Of a DNA stretch of 64,000 nucleotides, positions 9,087 to 18,354 are shown one piece after another (the first letter of the stretch is position 1; the number at the start of each line of letters is the position of its first letter). Both the position numbers and the translations under genes were made by a program. The stretch is from Verrucomicrobiota bacterium. GTDB taxonomy: Bacteria; Verrucomicrobiota; Verrucomicrobiia; CAIQCK01. The notes beneath the pieces are model-generated. The model ran no database searches and was not told where the DNA came from. It was given only the letters and a program-made list of their open reading frames with translations. Where the stretch lies: positions 1 to 64,000 of the forward strand of contig JAPLTX010000004.1 in NCBI GenBank assembly GCA_026397915.1, read 5' to 3'.

Positions 9087-10618
9087 AGACCCGCACGAAG
9101 ATTGAGTTCGGCGATTTCCAGACGCCGATAGCGCTGGCGCGTGAAGTTTGCGCATTGCTGGTTCAGCAAGGAGTCGAGGCGGATGCGGTGCTGGAACCGA
9201 CTTGCGGACTTGGCGTGTTTCTTGTTTCGGCCGCGGAGGCTTTCCCCAAAGCGCGTCTTCTAGGTTGGGACATCAATCCTGATTACATCGAGCGAACCCA
9301 ATCAGCGCTGTCTGATGTAGGCGCTGCAAACCGGGCACTTGTTGGCATTCAGGATTTCTTCGCCCACGACTGGGAAAAGGAGTTGGCAGAGATTCGCGGC
9401 AGCCTGCTTGTTCTCGGCAATTTGCCGTGGGTCACCAACGCCACCGTATCCGGCATGAACGGATCAAACTTGCCAGCAAAAGAGAACTTCCAAGGTTTCC
9501 GTGGCATTGAAGCCCGCACAGGCAAGTCAAACTTCGATATCTCGGAGTGGATGCTCATCCGGCTGGTGAAGGCATTGCGCGGGCGGAGCGCAACCATCGC
9601 GATGCTCTGCAAGACCGGCACTGCGCGAAAACTGCTGCGCTTTGCATGGCAGAATGACGGACGCATTGCCGCCGCGTCACTCTATCGAATTGACGCCAAG
9701 AAATACTTCAATGCGTCGGTGGACGCCTGCTTGCTCCTGGCGAGAACCGGGGAAGCTGGACTGGCGGAAGCAAAGGTGTTTGAGAGTCTTTCCTCCACGA
9801 GACCCGCTACGACGCTTGGCTTGGCGGGAAAGAATTTGGTTTACAACATCCGCACATATCGCCGCCTGAAGCATCTTGAAGGGCTTTGCCCGTATCAGTG
9901 GCGTTCCGGCGTGAAGCACGATTGCGCCTCCGTCATGGAATTGCGACGAACCATCGGGATGGCGCTCCAAAACAAGCTGGGCGAGAAAGTCGGCCTCGAA
10001 CCAGATTACCTGTTCCCGCTGTTGAAATGTTCTGACCTTGCCAATGGTCGCGTTGAGACGGAACGATTCGTCCTCGTGACGCAGCGGCGCGTGGGCGAAG
10101 ACACTGCAAGTATCTCAACCAAAGCCCCACGCACATGGCGCTACCTCGATTCGCATCGTAGCCTTTTCGAGGCCCGAAAAAGCTCTATCTACAACAGCCG
10201 CATTCCGTTTGCGCTCTTCGGCATTGGCAGCTATGCGTTTGCGCCGTGGAAGGTGGCAGTGTCCGGTCTGCATCGCGTGCCCCGTTTCATGCTTGTCGGA
10301 CCGGTGGACGAAAAACCCGTCCTGTTTGACGATACGTGTTACTTCCTGCCGTTCGAGAACAAGAGGGAAGCGAAAGTCGTGGGAGATATTTTGAACTCGG
10401 AAGTGTGCAGGCAGTTTCTAACATCCCTAACTTTCACGGACTCGAAGCGCCCGATCACTGTTGATTTACTCCAGCGGCTGAATGTTCGCGCCATTGCCGA
10501 GGAAGCCGGTTTGGCCGATGAGTGGGCTGCTTCGCGAGATCAAGGCGTGCGGTATTCTGAACAGCTTGTTTCACTTCAACCCGAATTTGTGATGGAACGA
10601 CCCGCACGCAAGGCGTGA
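9083..10618 (+). CDS. DNA adenine N6-methyltransferase of a type II R-M system
   Basis: 511 aa. SAM-binding motif I EPTCGLGVF (38-46) and catalytic motif IV NLPW (113-116) in the order I then IV, as in gamma-class N6-adenine methyltransferases. FGDFQTP at the N-terminus matches the conserved FGxFxTP of these enzymes (motif X). The C-terminal half is presumably the target-recognition region. Overlaps the preceding endonuclease gene by 4 bp, so modification follows restriction in one transcript. Confidence 0.85.
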   Translation: MKTRTKIEFGDFQTPIALAREVCALLVQQGVEADAVLEPTCGLGVFLVSAAEAFPKARLLGWDINPDYIERTQSALSDVGAANRALVGIQDFFAHDWEKELAEIRGSLLVLGNLPWVTNATVSGMNGSNLPAKENFQGFRGIEARTGKSNFDISEWMLIRLVKALRGRSATIAMLCKTGTARKLLRFAWQNDGRIAAASLYRIDAKKYFNASVDACLLLARTGEAGLAEAKVFESLSSTRPATTLGLAGKNLVYNIRTYRRLKHLEGLCPYQWRSGVKHDCASVMELRRTIGMALQNKLGEKVGLEPDYLFPLLKCSDLANGRVETERFVLVTQRRVGEDTASISTKAPRTWRYLDSHRSLFEARKSSIYNSRIPFALFGIGSYAFAPWKVAVSGLHRVPRFMLVGPVDEKPVLFDDTCYFLPFENKREAKVVGDILNSEVCRQFLTSLTFTDSKRPITVDLLQRLNVRAIAEEAGLADEWAASRDQGVRYSEQLVSLQPEFVMERPARKA

Positions 10619-10723
10619 GAACGCCCGCGAAACCTCGGACGCCGAAGACATGATGTTTCGCGGACAAAGCTATTGTCTGCTCCGAGATTGAACTCCTCTC
10701 CGTTTTCTGTTCGACTGCCCACC

Positions 10724-11335
10724 ATGAAATCACTTTTTCTTCTCCTCGCCATTGTCCTGACCCAAACGACGGCGTTTGCCGATGACGCCAAGTCTCTCCT
10801 CGTCCAGCCGGGGAAGATTGTGGCGCAGCCGGACCTCAAGCAGCCGCTCGGCGCTGAGTGGAAGGCGGTGAAGGGAACGTGGGAGCCGAAAGACGGGGAG
10901 CTGGTGTGCGCGGAGGTGCCGGCGGACAAACATTCCGCGGTGCTGTGGCATCAGGTGGGATTGCAGAGCGCGGTCATCGAATGCGAGTTCCAACTGGATG
11001 GCGGCAAGGTGTTCATCATCGGCTGCGATTCGGCCAAGGGCCACGTCGGGCGGCTGGTGATCCTGCCGAAGCTCGCGAAGATTTCGGAGGATGTCACCCT
11101 GGTCAACGGCAAACATGCCGGCTCGACGCTCAGCCAGGTCGCGCTCGATCTGAAACCGGGCCAATGGTATTCGGCGCGGCTGGAGTGGACCGGCGACAAG
11201 ATGGCGGCGTGCGTGGCCGGCAAGGAGATCAAGGGACAACACGCAAATCTGTCCGCGCCCAAGGCGCGCTGGTGGTTCGCCGTGGCCGGCGCGAAGGTGC
11301 ACCTGAAAAACGTGAAGGCGTGCGAGGGGAAGTAG
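10724..11335 (+). CDS. Secreted LamG/DUF1080-like protein
   Basis: 203 aa from the ATG at 10724 with a signal peptide (MKSLFLLLAIVLTQTTAFA). The body has the pattern W..VKGTWEPKDGELVC...VIECEFQL...LKPGQWYSARLEWTGDKMAACV, typical of LamG-like beta-sandwich secreted proteins. It is more distant from the 6583/7527 pair than those are from each other. Separated from them by the R-M pair, which may have inserted into a cluster of such genes. Confidence 0.65.
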   Translation: MKSLFLLLAIVLTQTTAFADDAKSLLVQPGKIVAQPDLKQPLGAEWKAVKGTWEPKDGELVCAEVPADKHSAVLWHQVGLQSAVIECEFQLDGGKVFIIGCDSAKGHVGRLVILPKLAKISEDVTLVNGKHAGSTLSQVALDLKPGQWYSARLEWTGDKMAACVAGKEIKGQHANLSAPKARWWFAVAGAKVHLKNVKACEGK

Positions 11336-11340
11336 GCGGA

Positions 11341-11372
11341 AGTTAAGAGTTAGAAGTTGAGAGTTAAGAGTT
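11341..11372. repeat. TTAAGAGT-type dispersed repeat
   Basis: AGTTAAGAGTTAGAAGTTGA and the following GAGTTAAGAGTT belong to a short low-complexity family also found at 21834-21862 and as a long inverted pair at 37899-37996. It lies directly after a stop codon. A second repeat-like string (CGCAGAGGCGCGGAGGGCGC) is at about 11478-11500. No coding content. Confidence 0.55.
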
Positions 11373-11551
11373 CGGAAACAGGCCGGGAAACTGGCAAAAA
11401 ACACCGAAAATCCACGGTGATTGACTTCGGTTTCTAGCTGCTGCGGCTGTAACGCTGTGCGCTGACGGCAAGTTCAACGCAGAGGCGCGGAGGGCGCAGA
11501 GAAATTGGAAACTTGTTCCCGAGAAGCGTGTTTAATCGTCTCGTTGCCATT

Positions 11552-12385
11552 ATGAAACACTTCAATCGCCGCTTCTTCCTGACTCTGTGCGTGGGCAGTC
11601 TCGCGCTGACCTTCAATCTGCAAGCGCAAGCCGCCGCGAGCGACGTGGAGCAAACCCTGCAACGACTGGAGTTCAAGGTGGAGGGCGTCGCGCGGGAAGC
11701 GCTCGTTTACGCGCCGCCGACAGCGAAGACGACCAACACGCCGCTTGTGTTTGTCTTTCACGGCCACGGCGGTAACTCGCGCCAGGCATCGCGCTCGTTC
11801 GGCATCCATCGCCACTGGCCCGAGGCCATCGTCATCTATCCGCAGGGGCTGAACACGCCGGGGCGGCTGACCGATCCGGAGGGCAAGAAGTCCGGCTGGC
11901 AAGCACGCATCGGCGATCAGCAGGACCGCGACCTGAAGTTTTTCGACGCGATGCTCGCGCGGCTCAAGCAGGACTACAAGGTGAACGAGAAGCGCATCTA
12001 CTGCACCGGCCACTCCAACGGCGGCGCGTTTACTTACCTGTTGTGGGCCGCTCGCGGCGAGGTCTTCGCCGCTGTCGCGCCATCCGGAGCCGCAGCGGTG
12101 CCCCAACTTCAGATCCGTTTGAAACCGAAGCCCTGCCTGCACATCGCCGGCGAAAAGGATCCGCTGGTGAAGTTCGAGTGGCAACAGATGACGATGGGCG
12201 CCGTGCGCAAGCTCAACGGCTGCGGCGCGGAAGGAAAGGAGTGGGCGAAGTATTGCACGCTGTATTCCTCAAAGAGCGGCACGCCGTTCGTCGCTGGCAT
12301 CCATCCCGGCGGCCACGGTTTTCCGGCGGAAGCGCCGCCGCTGATGGTGAAGTTCTTCAAGGAGCATCCGGCGGCGGCAAAGTAG
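11552..12385 (+). CDS. Secreted PHB-depolymerase/feruloyl-esterase-like hydrolase (LpqC family)
   Basis: 277 aa from the ATG at 11552; N-terminus RRFFLTLCVGSLALTFNLQA is a signal peptide. Family motifs: VFHGHGGN (oxyanion hole), CTGHSNGGAFTY (nucleophile serine), AGEKDPLV (acid) and GGHGFP (histidine). Such enzymes split polyester or aromatic ester bonds outside the cell. Upstream is a 200-bp repeat-containing spacer; downstream it converges on the symporter gene with an 11-bp gap. Substrate is inference only. Confidence 0.83.
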   Translation: MKHFNRRFFLTLCVGSLALTFNLQAQAAASDVEQTLQRLEFKVEGVAREALVYAPPTAKTTNTPLVFVFHGHGGNSRQASRSFGIHRHWPEAIVIYPQGLNTPGRLTDPEGKKSGWQARIGDQQDRDLKFFDAMLARLKQDYKVNEKRIYCTGHSNGGAFTYLLWAARGEVFAAVAPSGAAAVPQLQIRLKPKPCLHIAGEKDPLVKFEWQQMTMGAVRKLNGCGAEGKEWAKYCTLYSSKSGTPFVAGIHPGGHGFPAEAPPLMVKFFKEHPAAAK

Positions 12386-12396
12386 CGCGGAGCAGT

Positions 12397-13743
12397 CTAG
12401 TCGTCTTCGACCGTTGCCGCTTTCGCAACCTGAGCCGGAGGGGTTTCTGCGACGGCCGGCGGGTGGCCGAGATTGGCGCGGAGGGTTTCCTTGGTGATTT
12501 CCTTTTCCCAACGGCTGACGACGACGGTGGCGACGCCGTTGCCAATGAGATTGGTCACGGCGCGGCATTCGCTCATGAACCGGTCAATACCCACCAGCAA
12601 CGCCAGCGATTCAATAGGCACGCTCGGCACCACCGCCAGCGTCGCCGCCAACGTCACAAAGCCCGCGCCGGTGACACCGCTGGCGCCCTTGGAGGAGATC
12701 ATCGCCACCAGCAACAGCGTGATCTGATGACTGAGGTCGAGCGGTGTGTTGGTGGCCTGCGCAAGGAAGACGGCGGCCATGGTCATGTAGATGTTGGTGC
12801 CGTCGAGGTTGAAGCTGTAGCCGGTCGGGATGACAAGGCCGACGGTGGCGTCGGCGCAGCCGAGCCGGCGCATCTTTTCGATCATGCCCGGCAGCGCCGT
12901 CTCGGAGGAACTGGTGCCGATGGTCAGCAGCAACTCTTCCTTGATGTAGCCGAGGTAGCGAATGATGGAGAAGCCGTTATACCAGGCGATCGCACCAAGC
13001 ACGACGAGGACGAACAGGCCCGCTGTCACGTAGAAGCTCACCATCAGGGCAAGGAGCCGGTTGAGCGCGCCAAGGCCGTAGCTGCCGACGGTGAAGGCCA
13101 TCGCTCCGAGAGCGCCGATCGGCGCGGCCCGGACGATGATGTGCATCACACCGAAAAAGACTTTCAAGCCGTATTCGATGCCGCGCAGCAACGGTTGGCC
13201 GTGCGGCCCCATAAAGGCGATGGCCGCAGCGGTCAGTCCCGCCACAAAAAGCACCTGCAACAGGTCGCCCGTCGCAAACGCGCCGAAGAACGTGGTCGGG
13301 ATGATGTTGAGAAGGAACTCGACGGTGCTCAACCCGTGCGCGTTCTGGACGTAGCTCCGTCCGATGGCGGGGTCGAGCGTCTTTGGATCAATGTTGAAGC
13401 CGTCGCCGGGCCGCAGGAAGTTCACCACCACCAGACCGATGACGAGCGCGATGGTGGAGACGATTTCGAAATAGACGACGGTCTTGACGCCGATGCGACC
13501 GAGTTTTTTCAGGTCGGTCATCGAGGCGATGCCATGCACGACAGTGCAGAAGATGATCGGCGCGATGATCAGCTTGATGAGCTTGATGAAACCGTCACCG
13601 AGCGGTTTGAGCGATTTGCCAAAATCAGGAAACAGATAGCCGATGACGATGCCGAGCGCGACCGCGATCAAGACTTGGATGTAGAGGACGCGATACCAAG
13701 CCTTCCGCGGGGCCGGACTGTGTTTTTGGGCGGCTTGACTCAT
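12397..13743 (-). CDS. Dicarboxylate/amino acid:cation symporter (DAACS family, DctA/GltP-like)
   Basis: 448 aa from the ATG at 13743. Eight-plus transmembrane segments and the reentrant-loop blocks of the family: [32 protein letters not shown] (serine-rich hairpin), [15 protein letters not shown] and [19 protein letters not shown]. Imports C4-dicarboxylates, glutamate or aspartate with Na+ or H+. The choice between substrates cannot be made from sequence. Single-gene unit with an AT-rich 367-bp region upstream shared with the divergent M14-like gene. Confidence 0.93.
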   Translation of the reverse strand: MSQAAQKHSPAPRKAWYRVLYIQVLIAVALGIVIGYLFPDFGKSLKPLGDGFIKLIKLIIAPIIFCTVVHGIASMTDLKKLGRIGVKTVVYFEIVSTIALVIGLVVVNFLRPGDGFNIDPKTLDPAIGRSYVQNAHGLSTVEFLLNIIPTTFFGAFATGDLLQVLFVAGLTAAAIAFMGPHGQPLLRGIEYGLKVFFGVMHIIVRAAPIGALGAMAFTVGSYGLGALNRLLALMVSFYVTAGLFVLVVLGAIAWYNGFSIIRYLGYIKEELLLTIGTSSSETALPGMIEKMRRLGCADATVGLVIPTGYSFNLDGTNIYMTMAAVFLAQATNTPLDLSHQITLLLVAMISSKGASGVTGAGFVTLAATLAVVPSVPIESLALLVGIDRFMSECRAVTNLIGNGVATVVVSRWEKEITKETLRANLGHPPAVAETPPAQVAKAATVEDD

Positions 13744-14110
13744 GCTGGTGACACCAGAAAAGTTCAGATGGCAAACTGAAGACACAGTCTCAGGAACCGG
13801 CCGTAGAAGTCAACTTTTCCGCGCGCCCTTGACCGCGTCGGCTAAAAAGCCAGCAACGCCCATTAGAAACCCGCGAGCGTGACGTTTTTTGAAAAAAGTG
13901 CTTGCGCGGTTTCAATTTACTATTATCATTACTATCAAACAACAGATACTAATGAAATTGAATTCTATCCAAATAATCCGGGTAAAAGACGGCCAAAGAA
14001 CTGCAATGAGGCACGTTGATGACAATGGCGTGTTTGGCGAAGTTTTCAATCCATGACCGGGCATCTCTCTAAGAATGCCCCATAACGCAGACTGACCTGA
14101 CTTAAGAAAC
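13744..14110. other. Intergenic region between divergent genes
   Basis: 367 bp without a credible ORF. The central part (13900-13950) is strikingly AT-rich in an otherwise G+C-rich window and contains a possible sigma-70-like promoter for the plus-strand gene. Must also carry the symporter promoter on the minus strand; no operator palindrome was recognised. Confidence 0.6.
13902..13929 (+). promoter_or_regulatory. Possible sigma-70-type promoter
   Basis: TTGCGC and TATCAT spaced 16 bp apart in the most AT-rich stretch of the area, facing the gene at 14111. It would give a leader of roughly 170 nt. Pattern match only. Confidence 0.3.
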
Positions 14111-14938
14111 ATGCAAGCGACCATGACAGCTTTGGAAACCAATGCCGGCACAATCGCCACTGTTCCGCGCTCCCTTGCTGACTTGCTGGCACCGCTTGAT
14201 GAGATCGCAGCGAGATCGCCCAGTTTGGTTGTTAGTCACGACGCGCACTTCGAGGTCGGCAACCGGACTTACGAACTACCGCGCTATGTCTTCATCGGTC
14301 CGAAGGCGGGTGACGAGCCGATTCGCATCGGCATCTTCGCCGGCATCCACGGCGACGAGCCGGAAGGCGTTCACGCGCTGGTCCGGTTTCTTCAGACGCT
14401 CGACGCAAGGCCGGAGTTGGCTGAAGGCTATTGCCTGTTCATCTACCCCATCTGCAATCCGACGGGCTTCGAGGACGGCTCGCGCCATTCGCGGAGCGGC
14501 AAAGACCTGAACCGCGAGTTCTGGAAAAACTCGGCGGAGCCTGAAGTGAAGCTGTTGGAAAAAGAGCTCATCTCGCAAGCGTTCCACGGCATCATCTCGC
14601 TGCACACCGACGACACCAGCCACGGCTTTTATGGTTTTGTGAGCGGCGCCACGCTGACGCAACATCTGATCGAGCCAGCGCTGCGAGCGGCCGAACGATT
14701 TCTGCCGCGCAACAGCAACGGCATTATTGACGGTTTCGACGCGCGCGCGGGCGTCATTCACACCGGCTACGAAGGCGTGCTGAGCGCGCCGCCGGCAACG
14801 CGCCCGCGACCATTTGAGATCATTCTCGAAACCCCCAGCGACGCCGAGAAGCACAAGAAGGAAGCGGCATTCACGCAGGCGCTGCAAACGATCCTGGCCG
14901 AGTATCGTTCGCTCGTCGCTTACGCGCCGAACCTGTGA
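14111..14938 (+). CDS. M14-family zinc carboxypeptidase/succinylglutamate desuccinylase-like protein
   Basis: 275 aa; ATGs at 14111 and 14123 are both possible. AGIHGDEPEG supplies H80 and E83 of the zinc site, ISLHTDD gives H165, and GKDLNREFW matches the substrate-binding NR motif of M14 peptidases and aspartoacylases. No signal peptide, so probably cytoplasmic. Likely removes an acyl or amino acid group from a small amide; the real substrate is unknown. Not in an evident operon, as DUF2061 follows after 39 bp. Confidence 0.8.
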   Translation: MQATMTALETNAGTIATVPRSLADLLAPLDEIAARSPSLVVSHDAHFEVGNRTYELPRYVFIGPKAGDEPIRIGIFAGIHGDEPEGVHALVRFLQTLDARPELAEGYCLFIYPICNPTGFEDGSRHSRSGKDLNREFWKNSAEPEVKLLEKELISQAFHGIISLHTDDTSHGFYGFVSGATLTQHLIEPALRAAERFLPRNSNGIIDGFDARAGVIHTGYEGVLSAPPATRPRPFEIILETPSDAEKHKKEAAFTQALQTILAEYRSLVAYAPNL

Positions 14939-14977
14939 AACCCTTCCCAGCCACAGACCCCAGCAACCTAAAATCAT

Positions 14978-15202
14978 ATGATTGAGAAACACTATCGCAG
15001 CCTCGCGAAAGCCTTCTCGTGGCGTGTAACCGGGACGTTGGACACCATTCTTATCTCATTCATCATCACCGGCAGGATCAAGCTGGCCATCTCCATCGGT
15101 TTCATTGAACTATTCACTAAAATCTGCCTCTATTACCTGCATGAACGCCTTTGGAACAAAATCGAGTTCGGAAGAGTAAAGCCGGAGGAGTATTCTATCT
15201 AG
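14978..15202 (+). CDS. DUF2061 small membrane protein
   Basis: 74 aa with the family signature [20 protein letters not shown], then two hydrophobic segments ([29 protein letters not shown]) and the C-terminal [13 protein letters not shown]2061 proteins are often found near sulfate-assimilation genes, and here cysK follows after 32 bp. Molecular function unknown. Confidence 0.88.
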   Translation: MIEKHYRSLAKAFSWRVTGTLDTILISFIITGRIKLAISIGFIELFTKICLYYLHERLWNKIEFGRVKPEEYSI

Positions 15203-15234
15203 CAATCAATCAAGCGAAAGAAAGGATCCTGACC

Positions 15235-16197
15235 ATGCCCGTATATCCCGACATCATCAGCACAGTGGGTCGAACCCCGCTGATCAAACTCAACCGTGTC
15301 GCCGCCGGCGTTGACGCGACCATCGCTATCAAGGGCGAGTTCTTCAACCCGCTCGGCAGCGTCAAGGACCGCATCGGCTTCGCCATGATCAACGCGGCCG
15401 AGCGCGACGGCATCCTCACGCCGAAGACCACGATCATCGAGCCAACCTCCGGCAACACCGGCATCGCGCTCGCATTCGTCGCTGCCGCGCGCGGCTATAA
15501 GATCATCCTCACCATGCCCGAAAGCATGAGCGTGGAACGGCGCACGTTGCTGGCGTTGCTCGGCGCGCAACTCGTGCTGACGCCGGCCGCCGAAGGCATG
15601 AAAGGCGCGATCAAGAAAGCCGAGGAACTGAACAAGGAGATCGCTGCCTCCTGGATTCCGCAGCAGTTCGATAACCCAGCCAACCCGGAAATCCATCGCA
15701 AGACCACCGCCGAGGAAATCTGGAAGGATACCGACGGTAAAGTGGACATCCTCGTGTCAGCCGTCGGCACCGGCGGCACCATCACCGGCATCAGCGAGGT
15801 GCTCAAGTCGCGCAAGAAGAGCTTCCTCTCCATCGCCGTCGAGCCGAAGGATTCGCCTGTCATCACCCAGACCCGCAACGGCCAGCCGCTCAAGCCCGGC
15901 CCGCACAAGATTCAAGGCACCGGCGCCGGCTTCATCCCGAAGAACCTGAACATGCAAATTCTCGACGACGTCGTCACCGTCACCAACGACGACGCAATCA
16001 TCACCGCCCGCCGGCTCGCGCAAGAGGAAGGCATCCTCGTCGGCATCTCCACCGGCGCGAACGTCTGGGCCGCCCTGCAAGTGGCCAAGCGCCCGGAGAA
16101 CAAAGGCAAGCTCATCGTCACCATCGGTTGCAGCACCGGCGAGCGTTACCTCAGCACCGCGCTGGCTGACGAGGCGCGCAAGCAGGTCCAGACGTGA
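15235..16197 (+). CDS. cysK: Cysteine synthase A (O-acetylserine sulfhydrylase)
   Basis: 320 aa from the ATG at 15235. PLP lysine K44 in [11 protein letters not shown], substrate loop EPTSGNTG (69-76), PLP-phosphate loop GTGGTITG and the C-terminal [11 protein letters not shown]. Makes cysteine from O-acetylserine and sulfide in the cytoplasm. Its neighbours (DUF2061 before, rhodanese after with a 4-bp ATGA overlap) make a small sulfur-metabolism operon. The frame extends 28 codons upstream but the conserved start is [16 protein letters not shown]. Confidence 0.95.
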   Translation: MPVYPDIISTVGRTPLIKLNRVAAGVDATIAIKGEFFNPLGSVKDRIGFAMINAAERDGILTPKTTIIEPTSGNTGIALAFVAAARGYKIILTMPESMSVERRTLLALLGAQLVLTPAAEGMKGAIKKAEELNKEIAASWIPQQFDNPANPEIHRKTTAEEIWKDTDGKVDILVSAVGTGGTITGISEVLKSRKKSFLSIAVEPKDSPVITQTRNGQPLKPGPHKIQGTGAGFIPKNLNMQILDDVVTVTNDDAIITARRLAQEEGILVGISTGANVWAALQVAKRPENKGKLIVTIGCSTGERYLSTALADEARKQVQT

Positions 16198-16619
16198 TGG
16201 CGACCAGCCACTTGCCCCGTCGCCGGTTCGGTGCAATCATTCCCGCCATGACGTGGATGACGATTCTGGGTGTGGCGGGCGTGCTCGCTGCGTGTGTGTT
16301 TCTCAAGCAACTCAACTCGGTCACCGAAGAAGCGGCGCGCGAGTATTTGCGGCAGGGCGCCAAGGTCATTGACGTGCGCACCGCGCAGGAATACAGCGAG
16401 CGCCATCTGCCAAAAACCATCAACATCCCGCTCGACGAACTAAAACAGCGGATCGTCAGCGAGGCGCCCGACAAGGAGACCGTCTTGCTGCTGCACTGTC
16501 GGAGCGGCGGCCGGAGCGGCGTCGGCACGCAGACGTTGAAGAGCATGGGCTACAAGAACGTTTTCAACCTCGGCTCGTTCGAGCAGGCGGAAAAGATTCT
16601 CGGCGGAAGCGGAAAGTAA
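16194..16619 (+). CDS. Membrane-anchored single-domain rhodanese
   Basis: 141 aa. N-terminal transmembrane segment ([16 protein letters not shown]) followed by one rhodanese domain: [21 protein letters not shown] and the active-site loop [11 protein letters not shown] with C102. Transfers or binds persulfide sulfur, probably at the membrane. The start overlaps the cysK stop (ATGA); the ATG at 16248 just before the TM segment is an alternative. Confidence 0.85.
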   Translation: MMATSHLPRRRFGAIIPAMTWMTILGVAGVLAACVFLKQLNSVTEEAAREYLRQGAKVIDVRTAQEYSERHLPKTINIPLDELKQRIVSEAPDKETVLLLHCRSGGRSGVGTQTLKSMGYKNVFNLGSFEQAEKILGGSGK

Positions 16620-16671
16620 GCCGCGCGCGGATCGTCCACTCTGAGCCGTAATCAGCAGTTGGCCTCCATCG

Positions 16672-16817
16672 CCCCCTCACCCTGACCCTCTCCCCATCGG
16701 AATGGGGAGAGGGAATGTTGCCATCGCCGCACGATCACTAAACTGCGGCCACTGAGAGCATCGCGAAGTTTTCTCCCTCTCCATACGCCAGTGGGGAGAG
16801 GGCTGGGGTGAGGGGCT
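16672..16817. repeat. BIME-like paired repeat (CCCTCACCCTGACCCTCTCCC family, copy 1)
   Basis: Outer arms CCCCCTCACCCTGACCCTCT and its near reverse complement GGGCTGGGGTGAGGGG enclose inner hairpins of the form CTCTCCCCATCGGAATGGGGAGAG and a second CTCCCTCTCC...GGGGAGAGGG. Same architecture as 26698-26846. A non-coding, intergenic interspersed element of unknown function. Confidence 0.8.
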
Positions 16818-16849
16818 GCCGCGACCGAAGCAAAATGGCCGCGCGGCTA

Positions 16850-17116
16850 TCACTCAAGATAACCGTGTGTCCGCAGGAACGTTTCCAGTTGGCCGGTGTC
16901 GAAGTCGCCAAGCACCAGCCCGTCCACTTCGATCACGGGCACCAGTGTTTGCCCGCTGAGGTCAACCGCCTTCTGTCGCGCGACCAGATCAACACCAACA
17001 TTACAGACGGTGTATTTCCAACCGCGTTCATCGAGCCATGCCTTGGCCTCCTGGCACCAACCGCACATCGGCCGGGTGTAGAGGGTAATTTGCGCCGGCT
17101 GCTTTAGAATCTTCAT
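16850..17116 (-). CDS. Glutaredoxin-family protein
   Basis: 88 aa, small thioredoxin-fold protein: ITLYTRPMCGWCQEAKAWLD with redox pair C18-x-x-C21, cis-proline motif TLVPVIEVDG and C-terminal LGDFDTGQLETFL. Probably reduces disulfides or mixed disulfides in the cytoplasm. CGWC is closer to the NrdH/YruB-like group than to classical CPYC glutaredoxins. Stands alone on the minus strand. Confidence 0.88.
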   Translation of the reverse strand: MKILKQPAQITLYTRPMCGWCQEAKAWLDERGWKYTVCNVGVDLVARQKAVDLSGQTLVPVIEVDGLVLGDFDTGQLETFLRTHGYLE

Positions 17117-17214
17117 AATGATGCCTGCACTCTATCCATGACTGGCAGTTGCGCAAGGCTTGGAAGAAGCGACCGCTTCCGTTCCCGCCGTTGTTTCGCT
17201 TCCGAATAAAAGAT

Positions 17215-17250
17215 GAAGGCCGGGAAGATCATTCCCGGCCTTCGTTCTTT
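17215..17250 (-). terminator. Intrinsic terminator after the 17301-18167 gene
   Basis: Perfect 12-bp stem GAAGGCCGGGAA / TTCCCGGCCTTC with a 5-nt loop. On the minus strand it is followed by ATCTTTTATT, and on the plus strand by TTCTTTCTCT, so it may work in both directions. It sits about 55 bp past the stop of the minus-strand gene. Confidence 0.7.
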
Positions 17251-17253
17251 CTC

Positions 17254-17282
17254 TGTAGCGGCGGTGTCCCAACCGCCGGTTG
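17254..17282. repeat. TGTAGCGGCGGTxTCCxACCGCC palindromic repeat
   Basis: Short imperfect palindrome TGTAGCGGCGGTGTCCCAAC followed by CGCCGGTTG. The same family appears at 46023-46170 inside a coding region and at 48012-48035. Confidence 0.6.
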
Positions 17283-17300
17283 TTTACAATCAATCCCTCA

Positions 17301-18167
17301 CTACGGCGTCGGCGCTGGCGGAGTCGGCGGTGCCGGCGTCTTCTTCGCCACCGCCGCGCGCTCCACGTGGCTGGCCGCCAGCCACGCGCCCATCTTCTCC
17401 GCGTCCGAGCGATACTTGTTGCTCATGATCGCGTCGAGTTGCTTCACGATCGTCAGACCCTCCTGAATCAACGGCCCGATGCTCGCCGTCGCGCCCTGCT
17501 GGTTCTCCTGCCCGACGTTCTGGTCGCTGTCAGCCGACTCGAACGCCGCCACGCGCTGCCGCAGCGCCGTCACAAAGTTCGCCGGATGCTCCAGCTCGAT
17601 GAACGCCGCCGACATCGTTTCCGCCTTGTCGGCGATGGCCCGCGCCGTCGCCGCCAGCACCTCGTTGCTGTTGGTGTGCGGCAGACGGAACGTGTCCATG
17701 ATCTCCGGCTTGCCCTGCGCCTCGGCGATGGCACCCGCGCTCTTAATGATGCCGCGCAAGTCCAGCAGCAACCCGTCGCGCTGCACCTCTTTGCTCGTCG
17801 TGCCGCCGTGATACGCGCCTGCGCCGGCCTGCTGGCCCTTCGTGGCCGCCTTGATCCGCGCCATCAGCGTCGTGCTGCCGGCGTCGGGATCGTCCGTCGA
17901 GAGGCCCAGCGCCGTGAACAACACCTGTGCTTTCGTGGGCGTTGTCGAGGGCGGCACGGGCACAAACTCCGCCACCCGTTCCGTCCCGAAGTCACCCACC
18001 CTCTTGAACATATCGAATCGTGCTGCATGTCGTTCGTTCATCTTTGGTCCCTTATAATGATGTTTGTGTTTGTGGATTTCTACCGGGGGCTGGGGAATGT
18101 CGGGTGTTCCAGTTTTCCTGTATTTCGCCCCGCTGCCGTATTTGGACCCGTCCCCATATTTCGCCAT
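17301..18167 (-). CDS. Hypothetical protein with KYGSG-type N-terminal repeats
   Basis: 288 aa. N-terminus MAKYGDGSKYGSGAKYRKTG is a short glycine/lysine/tyrosine repeat, then a His/Lys-rich linker and a helical body (FIELEHPANFVTALRQRVAAF, GPLIQEGLTIVKQLDAIMSN) and a Pro/Ala tail TPAPPTPPAPTP. No signal peptide. No domain recognised. An internal ATG at 18041 (MNERHAARFDMFKRVGDFG) could be the start of the folded part. Followed by a terminator, so a single-gene unit within the accessory block. Confidence 0.65.
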   Translation of the reverse strand: MAKYGDGSKYGSGAKYRKTGTPDIPQPPVEIHKHKHHYKGPKMNERHAARFDMFKRVGDFGTERVAEFVPVPPSTTPTKAQVLFTALGLSTDDPDAGSTTLMARIKAATKGQQAGAGAYHGGTTSKEVQRDGLLLDLRGIIKSAGAIAEAQGKPEIMDTFRLPHTNSNEVLAATARAIADKAETMSAAFIELEHPANFVTALRQRVAAFESADSDQNVGQENQQGATASIGPLIQEGLTIVKQLDAIMSNKYRSDAEKMGAWLAASHVERAAVAKKTPAPPTPPAPTP

Positions 18168-18354
18168 CGCTCTTTTCCTTCACTTCGCTCTCACTCTTTC
18201 AGCTTCTGCCATCTAACTGCCAACTTTCATCTGTTATCTGCTGATCGCTTGCGTCCGTCCTGCTTTTCGCAATAAATGCCGATGAGCTGCTGGCAAATCA
18301 AGCCCATTGTTTCAGTTCTTCATCAATCTACCAGCCGACTGCACCATCCTCTGA

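Noticed and set aside
12043-13779. A 578-codon open frame opposite the symporter gene
   Set aside because: Shadow of the DAACS coding sequence; low-complexity His/Arg/Asp translation.
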